Below, in pieces: positions 1-8,665 of a DNA stretch of 48,916 bases. The stretch is from positions 1 through 48,916 of the forward strand of contig SXMG01000097.1 of assembly GCA_005778835.1 (NCBI GenBank), in the 5' to 3' direction. Numbering within the stretch: the stretch's first letter is position 1; the number at the start of each line of letters is the position of its first letter. The translations under genes were made by a program, and so were the position numbers. The DNA comes from Actinomycetota bacterium. Lineage in GTDB: Bacteria > Actinomycetota > Actinomycetes > Actinomycetales > Microbacteriaceae. The notes beneath the pieces were generated by a model that ran no database searches, was not told where the DNA came from, and worked only from the letters and a program-made list of their open reading frames with translations.

Positions 1-485
1 ACGCGGCCGGTGAGCACGCGCTCGGGCGAGAACACGAGGTGGAAGTCGGTGCCCTCGACGAGCCCAGAACCCTCTTCGAGCATGGGCTTCCAGCGCGTGC
101 GGGTCGTGCCGACGGGCAGCGTCGTCTCGTAGGCGACGAGGGTGTCGGGGGTGAGGTGCGCCGCGAGCGTGCTCGTCGCGTCGTCCATCCAGCCGAAGTC
201 GGGCCGGGCCTCGTCGTCGACGAAGAGCGGCACGACGAGCACGACCGCGTCGGCCTCCGGCACAGCATCCGCGTAGTTCGTCGTCGCCCGCAGCTTGCCG
301 GCCGGCACGAGCTCGGCGAGCATCTCGGCCAGGTGCGCCTCGCCCGGAAACGGCTCGACACCCTGATTGATGAGGTCGACGGTGGCCTGGTTCACGTCGA
401 CGCCGACGACCTCGTGGCCTTTCGAGGCGAACTGCACGGCGAGCGGCAGGCCGATCTTTCCGAGGGCGATGACGGCGATCTTCAC
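1..485 (-). CDS. Nucleotide-sugar 6-dehydrogenase, N-terminal part (cut by window edge)
   Basis: About 161 N-terminal residues of a UDP-glucose/GDP-mannose dehydrogenase family enzyme, which oxidises C6 of a UDP-sugar to a uronic acid with two NAD+ in the cytoplasm. The start is a GTG at 483-485 with an AGGA about 10 bases upstream. The protein opens with a Rossmann beta-alpha-beta (KIAVIALGKIGLPLA), in which the first glycine of the usual GxGxxG is alanine, followed by GVDVN as the acidic end of strand 2. Further on are TTLPVGTTR and the VFSPERV stretch typical of the family. The catalytic Cys region and C-terminal domain lie outside the window. It is last in a minus-strand run with the DUF2304 and GT2 genes, and across the divergent promoter from acetyltransferase, aminotransferase and 3-dehydrogenase genes. 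That context favours a WbpA-like UDP-GlcNAc 6-dehydrogenase over UDP-Glc dehydrogenase (inference). Confidence 0.88.
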   Translation of the reverse strand, partial: MKIAVIALGKIGLPLAVQFASKGHEVVGVDVNQATVDLINQGVEPFPGEAHLAEMLAELVPAGKLRATTNYADAVPEADAVVLVVPLFVDDEARPDFGWMDDATSTLAAHLTPDTLVAYETTLPVGTTRTRWKPMLEEGSGLVEGTDFHLVFSPERVLTGR

Positions 486-559
486 GAGAAGCGGTTCCTA
501 ACGGAGTGGGTGGCTGGGTGTCGGGCGGGTCGACGACGGATGCCCGCGAACACTCGATT

Positions 560-937
560 CTAGGCGCTGGGCTTCGCGGCCAGGCGCTCTTCGAGCTCGG
601 TGATGCGATCGGTCAACCTCGCCTCGGTGAGGGCGATCTCGCGCGCGAGCTGCGTGTTGGCCCGGGTCAGCTGCACCGAGCGCTTGTACTCGTTGACGAC
701 GTAGATGAGCCCCGCGACGATCGCCAGGTAGAACAGCAGGTCGGCACCGCGGCCGATGCCGACGAGCGCGGCGAGCCAGCTGAGCAGTCCGGGCCAGAGC
801 ACGGCGACGACGCCCGCGGCGAGGGCGAGCAGCACGAGCAGTCGGCGGATGGCGAGGTGGCGCGGGCTCGGCGTCGAGCGCACGAGGTAAACGGCGATGC
901 CCGCGAGAGCGACGATGAGGATGATCTGGAACCACAT
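560..937 (-). CDS. DUF2304 family small membrane protein
   Basis: A 125-residue protein with three hydrophobic segments (roughly residues 1-18, 31-58 and 66-82), followed by a charged, helical C-terminal tail rich in Glu, Arg and Leu that looks like a short coiled coil (about 85-120). Length and layout match the DUF2304 family, whose members usually sit directly beside a polyprenyl-phosphate-type GT2. Here the GT2 lies only 24 bases upstream. The start is ATG with a good ribosome site (AGGGGG). The role is unknown; by association it probably assists or anchors the GT2 at the membrane (inference). Confidence 0.82.
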   Translation of the reverse strand: MWFQIILIVALAGIAVYLVRSTPSPRHLAIRRLLVLLALAAGVVAVLWPGLLSWLAALVGIGRGADLLFYLAIVAGLIYVVNEYKRSVQLTRANTQLAREIALTEARLTDRITELEERLAAKPSA

Positions 938-961
938 GGTGGGTGCCCCCTGGGTGCTGAT

Positions 962-1681
962 CTAGTTGATGACGAGGTCGACGAGGATGTTGATCGAGTT
1001 CAAGAGCGACTGGCCCTTGGCTTTCGAGTAGTCGGTGTAGAGCACCTCGACCGGAAACTCGCGCCACGGCAGGCCCGACTTGCCGAGCTGCACGACGATC
1101 TCGCTCGCGTGCGCCATGCGGTCTTGCTTGAGGTTGACGGCGTGCGCCGCATCGACCCGCAGCACGCGCAGGCCGTTGTGGGCATCCGTCAGCGTCAGGC
1201 CGGTCGTGAGGTTCGTGACCGCGACGGCCGTCTTGAGAACGATCTTCTTGGCGAGCCCCGGCTTGGTGCGGTCGTCGAGAAAGCGCGAGCCGAAGATGAT
1301 GGCGGCCTGCTCGTGCTCGGCGAGGTCGAGCATGGCGAGCGCGTCGACGACGCGGTGCTGGCCGTCGGCGTCGAAGGTGACGAGGTAGCGCACGCCGGGC
1401 TGCACGCGCGCGTAGGCGATGCCCGTCTGCAGGGCAGCGCCCTGGCCGAGGTTGTGGGGGTGGCGGATCACGCGCGCGCCGGCCGCTTCGGCGACCTCGG
1501 CCGAGTCGTCGGTCGAGCCGTCGTCGACGCAGATGACGCGCTCGAAGTGCTGCAGCAGCTCGCTGATGACGCCGCCGATGACGGTCGCCTCGTTGTAGAG
1601 GGGGATGACGATGGCGGCCTCGGGGCGCCGGTCAGAGCGGGCCGCGGGCGCGGTCGGGGAGGCGTCGGCCATAGGGGCCAT
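962..1681 (-). CDS. Family 2 glycosyltransferase, polyprenyl-phosphate sugar synthase type
   Basis: A 239-residue cytoplasmic GT-A fold transferase of the DPM1/GT2 type. It would move a sugar from a nucleotide donor to polyprenyl phosphate or a similar acceptor. Visible motifs are the N-terminal AAIVIPLYNEA strand (residues 22-32), CVDDGSTDDS (51-60), the metal-binding DAD at 104-106 inside FDADGQH, and a conserved DAHNGLRV stretch further on. No C-terminal membrane helices are present, which fits a partnership with the DUF2304 protein next to it. Two in-frame ATGs (1681 and 1672) are possible; the first is used here. It is the first gene of the minus-strand run and divergent from the acetyltransferase gene. 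Donor and acceptor cannot be told from sequence. Confidence 0.87.
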   Translation of the reverse strand: MAPMADASPTAPAARSDRRPEAAIVIPLYNEATVIGGVISELLQHFERVICVDDGSTDDSAEVAEAAGARVIRHPHNLGQGAALQTGIAYARVQPGVRYLVTFDADGQHRVVDALAMLDLAEHEQAAIIFGSRFLDDRTKPGLAKKIVLKTAVAVTNLTTGLTLTDAHNGLRVLRVDAAHAVNLKQDRMAHASEIVVQLGKSGLPWREFPVEVLYTDYSKAKGQSLLNSINILVDLVIN

Positions 1682-1696
1682 TGTGTCAGAACGCGA

Positions 1697-1702
1697 TACC
1701 CT
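1697..1702 (+). promoter_or_regulatory. Candidate -10 box (TACCCT) for the amino-sugar operon
   Basis: TACCCT lies 47 bases before the GTG of the acetyltransferase gene, in the 68-base divergent gap. The same hexamer precedes the CWB2-transpeptidase gene at 41950. No clear -35 is seen. The acetyltransferase gene has a normal ribosome site (AGGAG, 1734-1738), so this message would carry a leader. Confidence 0.4.
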
Positions 1703-1749
1703 GGGTCGGCGCGTGCCCGCGCATCACCCCCCCAGGAGAGATTGCCCTC

Positions 1750-2370
1750 GTGACCGCATCAGCCGACGCCCGGCAAGACGTTCGCATCGTCGATTCTGCC
1801 GACGTCGCCGCGAGCGCCCGCATCGGCGCGGGCAGCGCGATCTGGCACTTGGCGCAGGTGCGCGAAGAGGCGCAGCTCGGCGTGAACTGCGTCGTCGGGC
1901 GCGGGGCCTACATCGGCACGGGCGTGCACCTGGGCGACAACTGCAAGGTGCAGAACTACGCGCTCGTCTACGAGCCCGCGCACCTCGAGGCCGGCGTCTT
2001 CATCGGCCCCGCCGTGGTGCTCACCAACGACACCTATCCCCGCGCCGTCAACCCCGACGGCACCCCGAAGTCGGCCCACGACTGGCAGCCGGTCGGCGTC
2101 ACGATTCGCGAGGGCGCCGCGATCGGCGCGCGCGCGGTGTGCGTCGCCCCCGTCGAGATCGGCCGCTGGGCGACGATCGCGGCCGGCAGTGTCGTCACCA
2201 AAGATGTGCCCGCGTTCGCTCTCATGGCGGGGGTGCCCGCGCGGCGCCTCGGCTGGGTGGGCAAGGCGGGCGTGCGACTGATCGAGCGCGACGGGCGCTG
2301 GGTCTGCCCGCAGACAGACGAGAGCTACGTCGAGCACGACGGCGTACTGAGAGAGGAACACCCCGCGTGA
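1750..2370 (+). CDS. Left-handed beta-helix N-acetyltransferase (WbpD/WlbB-like)
   Basis: A 206-residue acyltransferase built from hexapeptide repeats: ARIGAGSAIW, AYIGTGVHLGDNCKVQN, AAIGARAVCVAPVEIG and WATIAAGSVVTKDVP are visible turns. In the family this enzyme acetylates the 3-amino group of UDP-2-acetamido-3-amino-2,3-dideoxyglucuronate using acetyl-CoA. The loop motif TNDTYPRAVNPDG is characteristic of this subgroup. GTG at 1750 is chosen because AGGAG lies 11 bases upstream; an in-frame upstream extension exists but has no ribosome site. The stop overlaps the next start by four bases (GTGA), so it is translationally coupled to the aminotransferase. Assignment rests on family motifs plus the three-gene context. 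Confidence 0.85.
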   Translation: MTASADARQDVRIVDSADVAASARIGAGSAIWHLAQVREEAQLGVNCVVGRGAYIGTGVHLGDNCKVQNYALVYEPAHLEAGVFIGPAVVLTNDTYPRAVNPDGTPKSAHDWQPVGVTIREGAAIGARAVCVAPVEIGRWATIAAGSVVTKDVPAFALMAGVPARRLGWVGKAGVRLIERDGRWVCPQTDESYVEHDGVLREEHPA

Positions 2371-3476
2371 GCGCACCCCTGATTCCCGCAGCCAAGCCGT
2401 TGATCGGCCGCGCCGAGCGCCGTGCCGTCGACCGCGTGCTGCGCTCGGGCATGATCGCGCAGGGCCCCGAGGTCGCCGCGTTCGAGAAGGAGTTCGGCGC
2501 CCACTTCGTGCAGGGCCGCGAGTGCGTCGCCGTGAACAGCGGCACCGCCGGGCAGCACCTGGGCCAGCTCGCCGCGGGCGTCGGCCCGGGCGACGAGGTC
2601 ATCGTGCCCTCGTTCACGTTCGCCGCCACGGGCAACTCGGTCGCGCTCACGGGCGCGACGCCCGTCTTCGTCGACATCGAGCCCGAGACCTTCGGCCTCG
2701 ACCCGGCCGCGGTCGAGAAGGCCATCACGCCGCAGACCAAGGGCATCATGCCCGTGCACCTCTACGGCCACCCGGCCCGCATGGTCGAGCTCGAGGCCCT
2801 CGCGAAGAAGCACGACCTCGAGATCTTCGAAGACGCGGCCCAGGCGCACGGCGCATCGCTCGACGGCCGCCCGGTCGGCACCTGGGGCCGGTTCGCGATG
2901 TTCAGCCTCTACCCGACGAAGAACAGGACCTCGGGCGAGGGCGGCATGGTCGCATGCGACAGCCCCGAGCTCGTGCGCGCCGTCAAGCTGCTGCGCAATC
3001 AAGGCCAAGAGGTGCAGTACCACAACGAGGTCATCGGCTTCAATGCGCGCATGACCGACATCCACGCCGCGATCGGCCGCGTGCAGCTCACGAAGATCGA
3101 TCGCTGGACAGCCACGCGCCAGCAGAACGCCGCGACCCTCAGCGCCGGGCTCAGCGGGCTCGCGGGCATCACTCCGCCGGTGACCGCGCCGGGTGCCGTG
3201 CACGTCTTCCACCAGTACACGATCCGCGTCGCCGACGACCGCGACGGCTTCGCGAAGGCGCTGCGCGACGAGCACGGGGTGGGGTCGGGCGTCTACTACC
3301 CGGTGCCGAACCACCGTCTGCCCTCGCTCGCGCCCTACGCGCCCGGGCTCGACCTGCCCGAGACCGAGCGGGCTGCGCGCGAGGTCGTGTCGCTGCCCGT
3401 GCATCCCTCGCTGACGAAGCGCGACCTCGACCGCATCATCACGGCTGTTCAGTCGCTCGCGAAGGCCGGCGCCTGA
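2367..3476 (+). CDS. DegT/DnrJ/EryC1 PLP-dependent sugar aminotransferase (WbpE-like)
   Basis: A 369-residue fold-type I aminotransferase. The PLP lysine is K185 in the YPTKN motif, and the phosphate- and ring-binding elements NSGTAGQ, EDAAQAHGA and SGEGGM are present. Family members aminate a 3-keto UDP-sugar from glutamate. With the neighbouring 3-dehydrogenase and N-acetyltransferase, the expected substrate is UDP-2-acetamido-3-keto-glucuronate. The start is GTG, overlapping the previous stop by four bases, and the TGA overlaps the next ATG by one base, so the three genes form one translational unit. A small oddity is Arg after the PLP-lysine Asn (NRTSGEGG), where a hydrophobic residue is common. 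Confidence 0.9.
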   Translation: MSAPLIPAAKPLIGRAERRAVDRVLRSGMIAQGPEVAAFEKEFGAHFVQGRECVAVNSGTAGQHLGQLAAGVGPGDEVIVPSFTFAATGNSVALTGATPVFVDIEPETFGLDPAAVEKAITPQTKGIMPVHLYGHPARMVELEALAKKHDLEIFEDAAQAHGASLDGRPVGTWGRFAMFSLYPTKNRTSGEGGMVACDSPELVRAVKLLRNQGQEVQYHNEVIGFNARMTDIHAAIGRVQLTKIDRWTATRQQNAATLSAGLSGLAGITPPVTAPGAVHVFHQYTIRVADDRDGFAKALRDEHGVGSGVYYPVPNHRLPSLAPYAPGLDLPETERAAREVVSLPVHPSLTKRDLDRIITAVQSLAKAGA

Positions 3477-4459
3477 TGACCTTGCGCGCCGGTCTCATCG
3501 GCGTCGGCATGATGGGGCGCCACCACGCCCGCGTGCTGCGCGAGCTCGACGGCGTCGACCTCGTCGCGATCGCCGACCCCGGGGGAGACCCGCACGGCGT
3601 CGCCGGCAGCCTGCCGATTCTGCCCGACATCGATGCGCTCGTCGCCGAGGGCGTCGACATCGCGGTCGTCGCGGTGCCGACGCGTTTTCATGAGGATGCT
3701 GCCCTCGCGCTCGCCGCCGCCGGCGTGCACGCGCTCGTCGAGAAGCCCATCGCCGACACGGTCGAGGCGGGCCAGCGCATGGTCGACGCCTTCGAGCATG
3801 CGGGGCTCATCGGCGCTGTCGGCCACATCGAGCGCTTCAACCCCGCGCTGCAAGAGCTGCGCCGCCGCATCGCCGCGGGCGAGCTCGGCGAGGTGTACCA
3901 GGTGGTCACGCGCCGCCAGGGGCCGTTCCCCTCGCGCATCGCCGATGTCGGAGTCGGCAAAGACCTCGCGAGCCACGACGTCGACCTCACCGCGTGGGTC
4001 GCGCAGAGCGACTACGCGAGCGTCTACGGGCAGACCGCCCACAAGTCGGGCCGCGAGTACGAAGACATGATCATCGCGACCGGGCGGCTCGCCAATGGCG
4101 TCATCGTGAACCACCTCGTCAACTGGCTCAGCCCGATGAAAGAGCGCATCACGATCGCCACGGGCGAGGCGGGCGCGCTCATCGCCGACACCGCGACGGG
4201 TGACCTCACCTTCTACGCCAACGGCACGTTCCCGCTCGAGTGGGAGTCGGTCACGGCCTTCCGCGGCGTGAGCGAGGGCGACGTGATCCGCTACGCCTTC
4301 CCGAAGCGCGAGCCGCTGCGCGTCGAGCTCGAGGCGTTCCGCGACGCGGTGCTCGGCCACGAGACCGACGTCGTCACGATGCGTCAGGGTCTGCGCACGC
4401 TCGCGGTCGTCGAGGGCGTTCTCGAGTCGGCACGAACGGGCCGGTCGGTCACCTTCTGA
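3476..4459 (+). CDS. Gfo/Idh/MocA oxidoreductase, UDP-GlcNAcA 3-dehydrogenase type (WbpB/WlbA-like)
   Basis: A 327-residue NAD(P)-dependent enzyme. The N-terminal Rossmann fold shows LIGVGMMGRHHARVL, the signature EKP is at 89-91, and GHIERFNPA plus KDLASHDVDL are typical of the WbpB/WlbA subgroup that oxidises C3 of UDP-GlcNAc uronate. The product would feed the aminotransferase just upstream. The start ATG overlaps the preceding stop (TGATG). It ends two bases before a glycosyltransferase start, so the operon continues. Substrate assignment is inferred from motif similarity and context; a related inositol- or sugar-dehydrogenase role cannot be excluded by sequence alone. Confidence 0.88.
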   Translation: MTLRAGLIGVGMMGRHHARVLRELDGVDLVAIADPGGDPHGVAGSLPILPDIDALVAEGVDIAVVAVPTRFHEDAALALAAAGVHALVEKPIADTVEAGQRMVDAFEHAGLIGAVGHIERFNPALQELRRRIAAGELGEVYQVVTRRQGPFPSRIADVGVGKDLASHDVDLTAWVAQSDYASVYGQTAHKSGREYEDMIIATGRLANGVIVNHLVNWLSPMKERITIATGEAGALIADTATGDLTFYANGTFPLEWESVTAFRGVSEGDVIRYAFPKREPLRVELEAFRDAVLGHETDVVTMRQGLRTLAVVEGVLESARTGRSVTF

Positions 4460-4461
4460 TC

Positions 4462-5658
4462 ATGCGCGTCACTCTCGCGACCCGCATCTTCGCGCCCGAG
4501 CCGGCGGCCGCGGCGTTCCGGCTCGCGGCGCTCGCCGACGACCTGGTCGCCCGCGGGCACGAGGTCGACGTGCTGACGACCCGCTACGGGTCGGCGCACA
4601 GCGAGCAGCACGGCCGCCTGCGGGTGCGCCGGGCGCGCGTCAAGCGCTCGCGCGACGGGTTCGTGCGCGGATACGTGTCGTACCTGAGCTTCGATGTGCC
4701 GCTGTTCTTCCGGCTGCTCGGCACCCGGCGTCCCGATGCGGTCGTCGTCGAGCCGCCGCCGACGACGGGCATGGTCGCGACGGTGGTGTGCGCTCTGCGG
4801 CGCGTGCCCGTGGTCTGGTACGCCGCCGACGTGTGGAGCGACGCCGCTGTCATCGCGGGCGCCCCGCGCTCGGTCACGAGCGTGCTGCGCCGCGTCGAGT
4901 CGTGGGTGCTGCGCAGCGCCGCCGCCGTGCTCGCGGTCTCGCCCGAGGTCGCCGACCGGGTGCGCGAGCTGTCGGGCCGTGAGGCCGTGGTCGTCGGCAA
5001 CGGGGTCGACACGAGCGTGTTCTCGACCGCAGCCACGAGCGGTGGCCACGCGGAATCCGCCCCTGCGCCCCCGGCGCCGAGCTTCGTCTATGCGGGCACG
5101 TCGAGCGAGTTTCAAGGGGCGGCGGTGTTCGTCGACGCGCTCGCGATCGTGCGGCAGCAGCATCCGGATGCCCGCCTCACGGTGCTCGGCGGCGGCCAGG
5201 ACGCCGCCCTCTTGACCGAGCGCTCGCACGAGTTCGATACGGGCGTGGTGACCGTGCTCGCGCGCCAGAGCCCGCAGATCGCTGCCGAGCTGCTGCGCAC
5301 GGCGACGGCCTCGCTCGCGAGCATCGTGCCGGGCGTCGGCTACGACTTCGCCGTGCCGACCAAGATCTTCGCGTCGACCGCCTGCGGCACTCCCGTGATC
5401 TTCGCGGGGCCGGATGCCGCTGCCGCCCGCGTCGTGCGCTCGTCGCCGCTCGGCTGGGCGTCGGCGTACGACCCGCCTGCCATCGCCGCCGCAATGAGCG
5501 AGGCGATCGAGGCCGCGCAGATTCCTGGCCATCGCACCGTGCGCGCCGCGGTCGCTGAGTGGGCCGAGCAGACCGGGTCGCTCAGCGGGGTCGCGCGGCG
5601 GGCCGCCGACGTCGTGGAGGGCGTCGCCGAGCAGCGTCGAGGGCGAGGCCGCTCGTGA
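4462..5658 (+). CDS. Family 4-type glycosyltransferase
   Basis: A 398-residue GT-B retaining glycosyltransferase. The N-terminal acceptor domain starts with ATRIFAPEPAAAAFRL and shows the RGHEVDVLT strand. The middle contains AVSPEVADRV and the VVGNGVDTSVF hinge motif. The C-terminal donor domain has FVYAGT, RLTVLGGG, and a KIFASTACGTPVIFAG stretch in place of the usual E-x7-E region. It resembles WbuB-like N-acetylaminosugar or fucosamine transferases. ATG at 4462 is two bases after the dehydrogenase stop and the end overlaps the next gene by four bases. It acts at the inner face of the membrane; donor and acceptor are not determinable. Confidence 0.85.
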   Translation: MRVTLATRIFAPEPAAAAFRLAALADDLVARGHEVDVLTTRYGSAHSEQHGRLRVRRARVKRSRDGFVRGYVSYLSFDVPLFFRLLGTRRPDAVVVEPPPTTGMVATVVCALRRVPVVWYAADVWSDAAVIAGAPRSVTSVLRRVESWVLRSAAAVLAVSPEVADRVRELSGREAVVVGNGVDTSVFSTAATSGGHAESAPAPPAPSFVYAGTSSEFQGAAVFVDALAIVRQQHPDARLTVLGGGQDAALLTERSHEFDTGVVTVLARQSPQIAAELLRTATASLASIVPGVGYDFAVPTKIFASTACGTPVIFAGPDAAAARVVRSSPLGWASAYDPPAIAAAMSEAIEAAQIPGHRTVRAAVAEWAEQTGSLSGVARRAADVVEGVAEQRRGRGRS

Positions 5659-6869
5659 GCGAGTGGCGGCCACGCCTTACGACCGCGCTCAGCACGGCGC
5701 TCAACTCGCTGCCCGACGCGGTCGGCCGCGTGCTGCGCCCTGCCCGTTACCGCGGCATGCCCGCGCAGCTGCCGCTGATCGAGCCCCTGCCGGCGGCGTC
5801 GCGGCGCGTGCTTCTCGGCGCCGTCAATACGGCGGGTCAGGCGCACCGCTGGGCCCGGGCGATCTCGGCTCGGCCCGATACCGTCGCCGTGAGCCTCTCG
5901 CGCATCGACACGGGCTTCGCCTTCGAGGTCGACATCGCGGTGCCGAGCGTCGTCGCGACGGCGTCGCGCTCATGGCAGCGCGAGCACGTGCGCATTCGTG
6001 GCTACTCGGCGACCGATGTCGTCATCGAGTCGGGGCTGCCGATCTTCGGCCCGGCCTTCGGCTGGAACCTCGAGCGGGAGGTGCGGGCCCTGCAGCAACG
6101 GGGCATCCGGGTCGCGATCGTCTGCCACGGCAGCGACGTGCGCGACTTCGAGGCCCTCAACGCACGCAACCCGCACTCGCCCTACCTGCTGCCCGAGTTC
6201 GCCGATCGTCTCGCCGCGATGCAACGCCGCTCGGCCGAGGCGCGTCGCGTGATCCGCCGCACGGGGGTGCCCGTGCTCGGCTCGACTCAGGGAGTGCCGC
6301 TCGACCTGCCCGAGGCCGTCTGGGTGCCCGTGGTCGTCGACCCCGCGGCGTGGGTCGTCGAGACGCCGCCCCTCGAGGGCACCGCGCCGCCGCTCGTCGT
6401 GCACGCCCCGAGCCAGGCGGCCATCAAGGGTTCTGACACCGTCGACGAGGTGCTCGCCCGGCTGGAGGCCGATGGACTCGTGCGGTACGAGCGGGTGAGC
6501 AACGCGACGCACGACGAGGTGCGCGAGGTCTACCGCCGCGCCGACATCATGATCGACTCATTGCGCATGGGCGGCTACGGCGCGGCCGCCTGCGAGGCGA
6601 TGGCCGCCGGCCGCGTGGTCGTCTCGAACGCAGCCGCGGAGTACCGCCAGCAATTGCGCGCCGAGCGCGGCATCGAACTGCCGATCGTGCAGGCCGACCC
6701 CGTCACGCTCGAGGCCGTGCTGCGCGGCATCGTCGCCGATCGGTCCGCGGCTCGAGCGGTCGCGGCCGCAGGCCCCGCCTATGTGGCGGCCCTCCACGAC
6801 GGTCGCGAGAGCGCCCGCCTCATTCTCGAGGCCCTCGATCGGCCGTCCGCTCTCGAGCCGCGCGGCTAG
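5655..6869 (+). CDS. GT-B glycosyltransferase, paralogue of the gene at 15082
   Basis: A 404-residue protein starting with GTG that overlaps the upstream stop (GTGA). It shares a distinctive N-terminal LRPARYR motif, a VIESG/VIESA stretch, LVVHAPSQAAIKG and CEAMAAGRVVVS with the gene at 15082, and both end in a GPA(Y/F)V…HDGR segment, so the two are paralogues within one locus. The C-terminal half has the GT4-like donor fold with E at CEAMAAGR. No signal peptide is present. Its TAG stop forms the first three bases of the candidate -10 box for the downstream ABC exporter. The sugar specificity is unknown. Confidence 0.8.
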   Translation: MSEWRPRLTTALSTALNSLPDAVGRVLRPARYRGMPAQLPLIEPLPAASRRVLLGAVNTAGQAHRWARAISARPDTVAVSLSRIDTGFAFEVDIAVPSVVATASRSWQREHVRIRGYSATDVVIESGLPIFGPAFGWNLEREVRALQQRGIRVAIVCHGSDVRDFEALNARNPHSPYLLPEFADRLAAMQRRSAEARRVIRRTGVPVLGSTQGVPLDLPEAVWVPVVVDPAAWVVETPPLEGTAPPLVVHAPSQAAIKGSDTVDEVLARLEADGLVRYERVSNATHDEVREVYRRADIMIDSLRMGGYGAAACEAMAAGRVVVSNAAAEYRQQLRAERGIELPIVQADPVTLEAVLRGIVADRSAARAVAAAGPAYVAALHDGRESARLILEALDRPSALEPRG

Positions 6870-6872
6870 GCT
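6867..6872 (+). promoter_or_regulatory. Candidate leaderless -10 box (TAGGCT) for the ABC exporter
   Basis: TAGGCT ends eight bases before the GTG at 6881, so transcription would start at or within a base or two of the start codon. There is no ribosome site. The TAG of the hexamer is the stop codon of the upstream glycosyltransferase. Confidence 0.5.
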
Positions 6873-6880
6873 GACTGACC

Positions 6881-8665
6881 GTGCTGCTCATCCTGCGAAC
6901 CCTGCGCCAGCTGGTGCCTCTGCTGCCCGCGCGAACGCAACGGTTCATCTGGTGGTACGCGATCGCCACCTCGTCGCTGGCCCTCATCGACGTCGCGGCG
7001 ATCGCCCTGCTCGCGATCGCGCTCGGGTCGATGGTCGCCGGCGCTGACATTCAGCTGCCGCTCGTCGGAGCGATCGCCTCAGAGAACTACGTCTGGTTCT
7101 TGCTGTCGATCTCGGTCGTCGTCATCATCAAGGCCTTTCTGAGCCTCGTGCTGCAGTGGTACGCGACTCGACGGTTCGCGCTCTTCGAGCTCGAGATCGG
7201 CGACCGGCTGTTCGACGCCTATATCCGCGCCCCCTGGACCGACCGCTTGAGCAAGAACACGGCCCAGGTCGTGCGCCTGGCCGACGTCGGCATCGGCAAC
7301 ACGATCGGCGGCTTCCTGCTGCCCGTGCTGACCCTGCCGACGCTCATCGTCACGGCCACCTCGGTCGTCATCGTCATCGTCATCGCCGACCCGGTCACGG
7401 CCCTCATCACGATCCTCTACCTGGGCGGTCTCGCCCTCGTGCAGGCGCGGGTGCTGTCGAAGCGCGCCGTGCAGGCCGGGCGCGTCAACCGCGACTACTC
7501 GTTCCGCGTGGCGACCCTCATGACCGACATGATGTCGGCACTCAAAGAGATCACCCTGCGCGACAAGGCGCGCGAGGTCGCCGGCGTCGTGCACGACAAC
7601 CGCATCCACTCCACGCGGGCCAGGGCGAACATCCACTTCATCAGCGCTGTTCCGCGCTTCGTGCTCGATGCCGGCCTCATCGGCGGCTTCCTGCTCGTCG
7701 GCGGCATCGCCTATCTGCTCAACGGTCCGCAGGGCGCCCTCGCCTCGGTCGCGCTCTTCGGCATCGCCGGATTCCGCCTCGTGCCGTCGCTCACGAGCCT
7801 GCAGTCGATCCTCACTGTCACGCAGTCGAACTCGCCGCATGTGCAGGCCGTGCTCGACGACATCGCGCAGTCGCGCAGCTACATCGAGCGGGCCGAGGTC
7901 ATCGGCCACGAGCCCATCGAGGGCGAGCCGCGCCTGCTGCGGTTCGAGAACGCCGGCTTCACGTACCCCTCGTCTGACGCGCCGGCGATCAGCGGCGTCT
8001 CGCTCTCGATTCCGCTCGGCACCTCGGTCGGCATCGTCGGCTCGTCGGGCTCGGGCAAGACCACGCTCGTCGACATGCTGCTGGGCCTGCTCTCACCGAC
8101 CGAGGGTCGCCTCATGCTCGACGACGCCGACCTCGACGACGTCATGGCCGCGTGGCGCTCGCGCGTGGGCTACGTGCCGCAAGACGTCGCGCTGTTCGAC
8201 GGCACCATCGCGCAGAACGTTGCGCTCAGCTGGTCGAGCACGATCGATGCCGAGCGGGTCGAACGCGCACTGCGCCGGGCGCAGCTGTGGGAGGTCGTCG
8301 AGAAGCGCGAAGGCGGCATCCATGCCCGCGTCGGCGATCGCGGCATGGCCCTCTCGGGCGGGCAACGGCAGCGGCTCGGCATCGCACGAGCGCTCTACGA
8401 CGACCCGCTCGTGCTCGTGCTCGACGAGGCGACGAGCGCTCTCGACACCAAGACCGAGTCAGACGTCGTGAAGGCGATCCGCTCGCTGCAGGGCGAGATG
8501 ACGGTCATCTCGGTGGCGCACCGGCTCGCGATCATCCGCGACAACGACCTCGTGGTGTTCCTCGCCGACGGCGAGCTCGTCGCGCAGGGCACCTTCGACG
8601 AGGTGCGGCGCGCGGTGCCCGCCTTCGCGACCCAGGCCTCGCTCGCGGGCCTCGACGAGCGCTAG
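6881..8665 (+). CDS. ABC exporter with fused membrane and ATPase domains (PglK/MsbA-like)
   Basis: A 594-residue half-transporter expected to act as a homodimer in the membrane. About six transmembrane helices occupy residues 15-315. The ATPase domain has Walker A GSSGSGKTT with K393, Q-loop near YVPQD, signature LSGGQ at 491-495, Walker B VLVLDEATSALD with D515 and catalytic E516, and the H-loop His at 547; all key residues are intact. Set among glycosyltransferases and lacking a separate membrane subunit, it is best read as a lipid-linked oligosaccharide flippase of the PglK type (inference). No Wzx-like gene is visible. GTG start, likely leaderless. Its TAG overlaps the stop of the convergent epimerase gene in a shared CTAG. 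Confidence 0.85.
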   Translation: MLLILRTLRQLVPLLPARTQRFIWWYAIATSSLALIDVAAIALLAIALGSMVAGADIQLPLVGAIASENYVWFLLSISVVVIIKAFLSLVLQWYATRRFALFELEIGDRLFDAYIRAPWTDRLSKNTAQVVRLADVGIGNTIGGFLLPVLTLPTLIVTATSVVIVIVIADPVTALITILYLGGLALVQARVLSKRAVQAGRVNRDYSFRVATLMTDMMSALKEITLRDKAREVAGVVHDNRIHSTRARANIHFISAVPRFVLDAGLIGGFLLVGGIAYLLNGPQGALASVALFGIAGFRLVPSLTSLQSILTVTQSNSPHVQAVLDDIAQSRSYIERAEVIGHEPIEGEPRLLRFENAGFTYPSSDAPAISGVSLSIPLGTSVGIVGSSGSGKTTLVDMLLGLLSPTEGRLMLDDADLDDVMAAWRSRVGYVPQDVALFDGTIAQNVALSWSSTIDAERVERALRRAQLWEVVEKREGGIHARVGDRGMALSGGQRQRLGIARALYDDPLVLVLDEATSALDTKTESDVVKAIRSLQGEMTVISVAHRLAIIRDNDLVVFLADGELVAQGTFDEVRRAVPAFATQASLAGLDER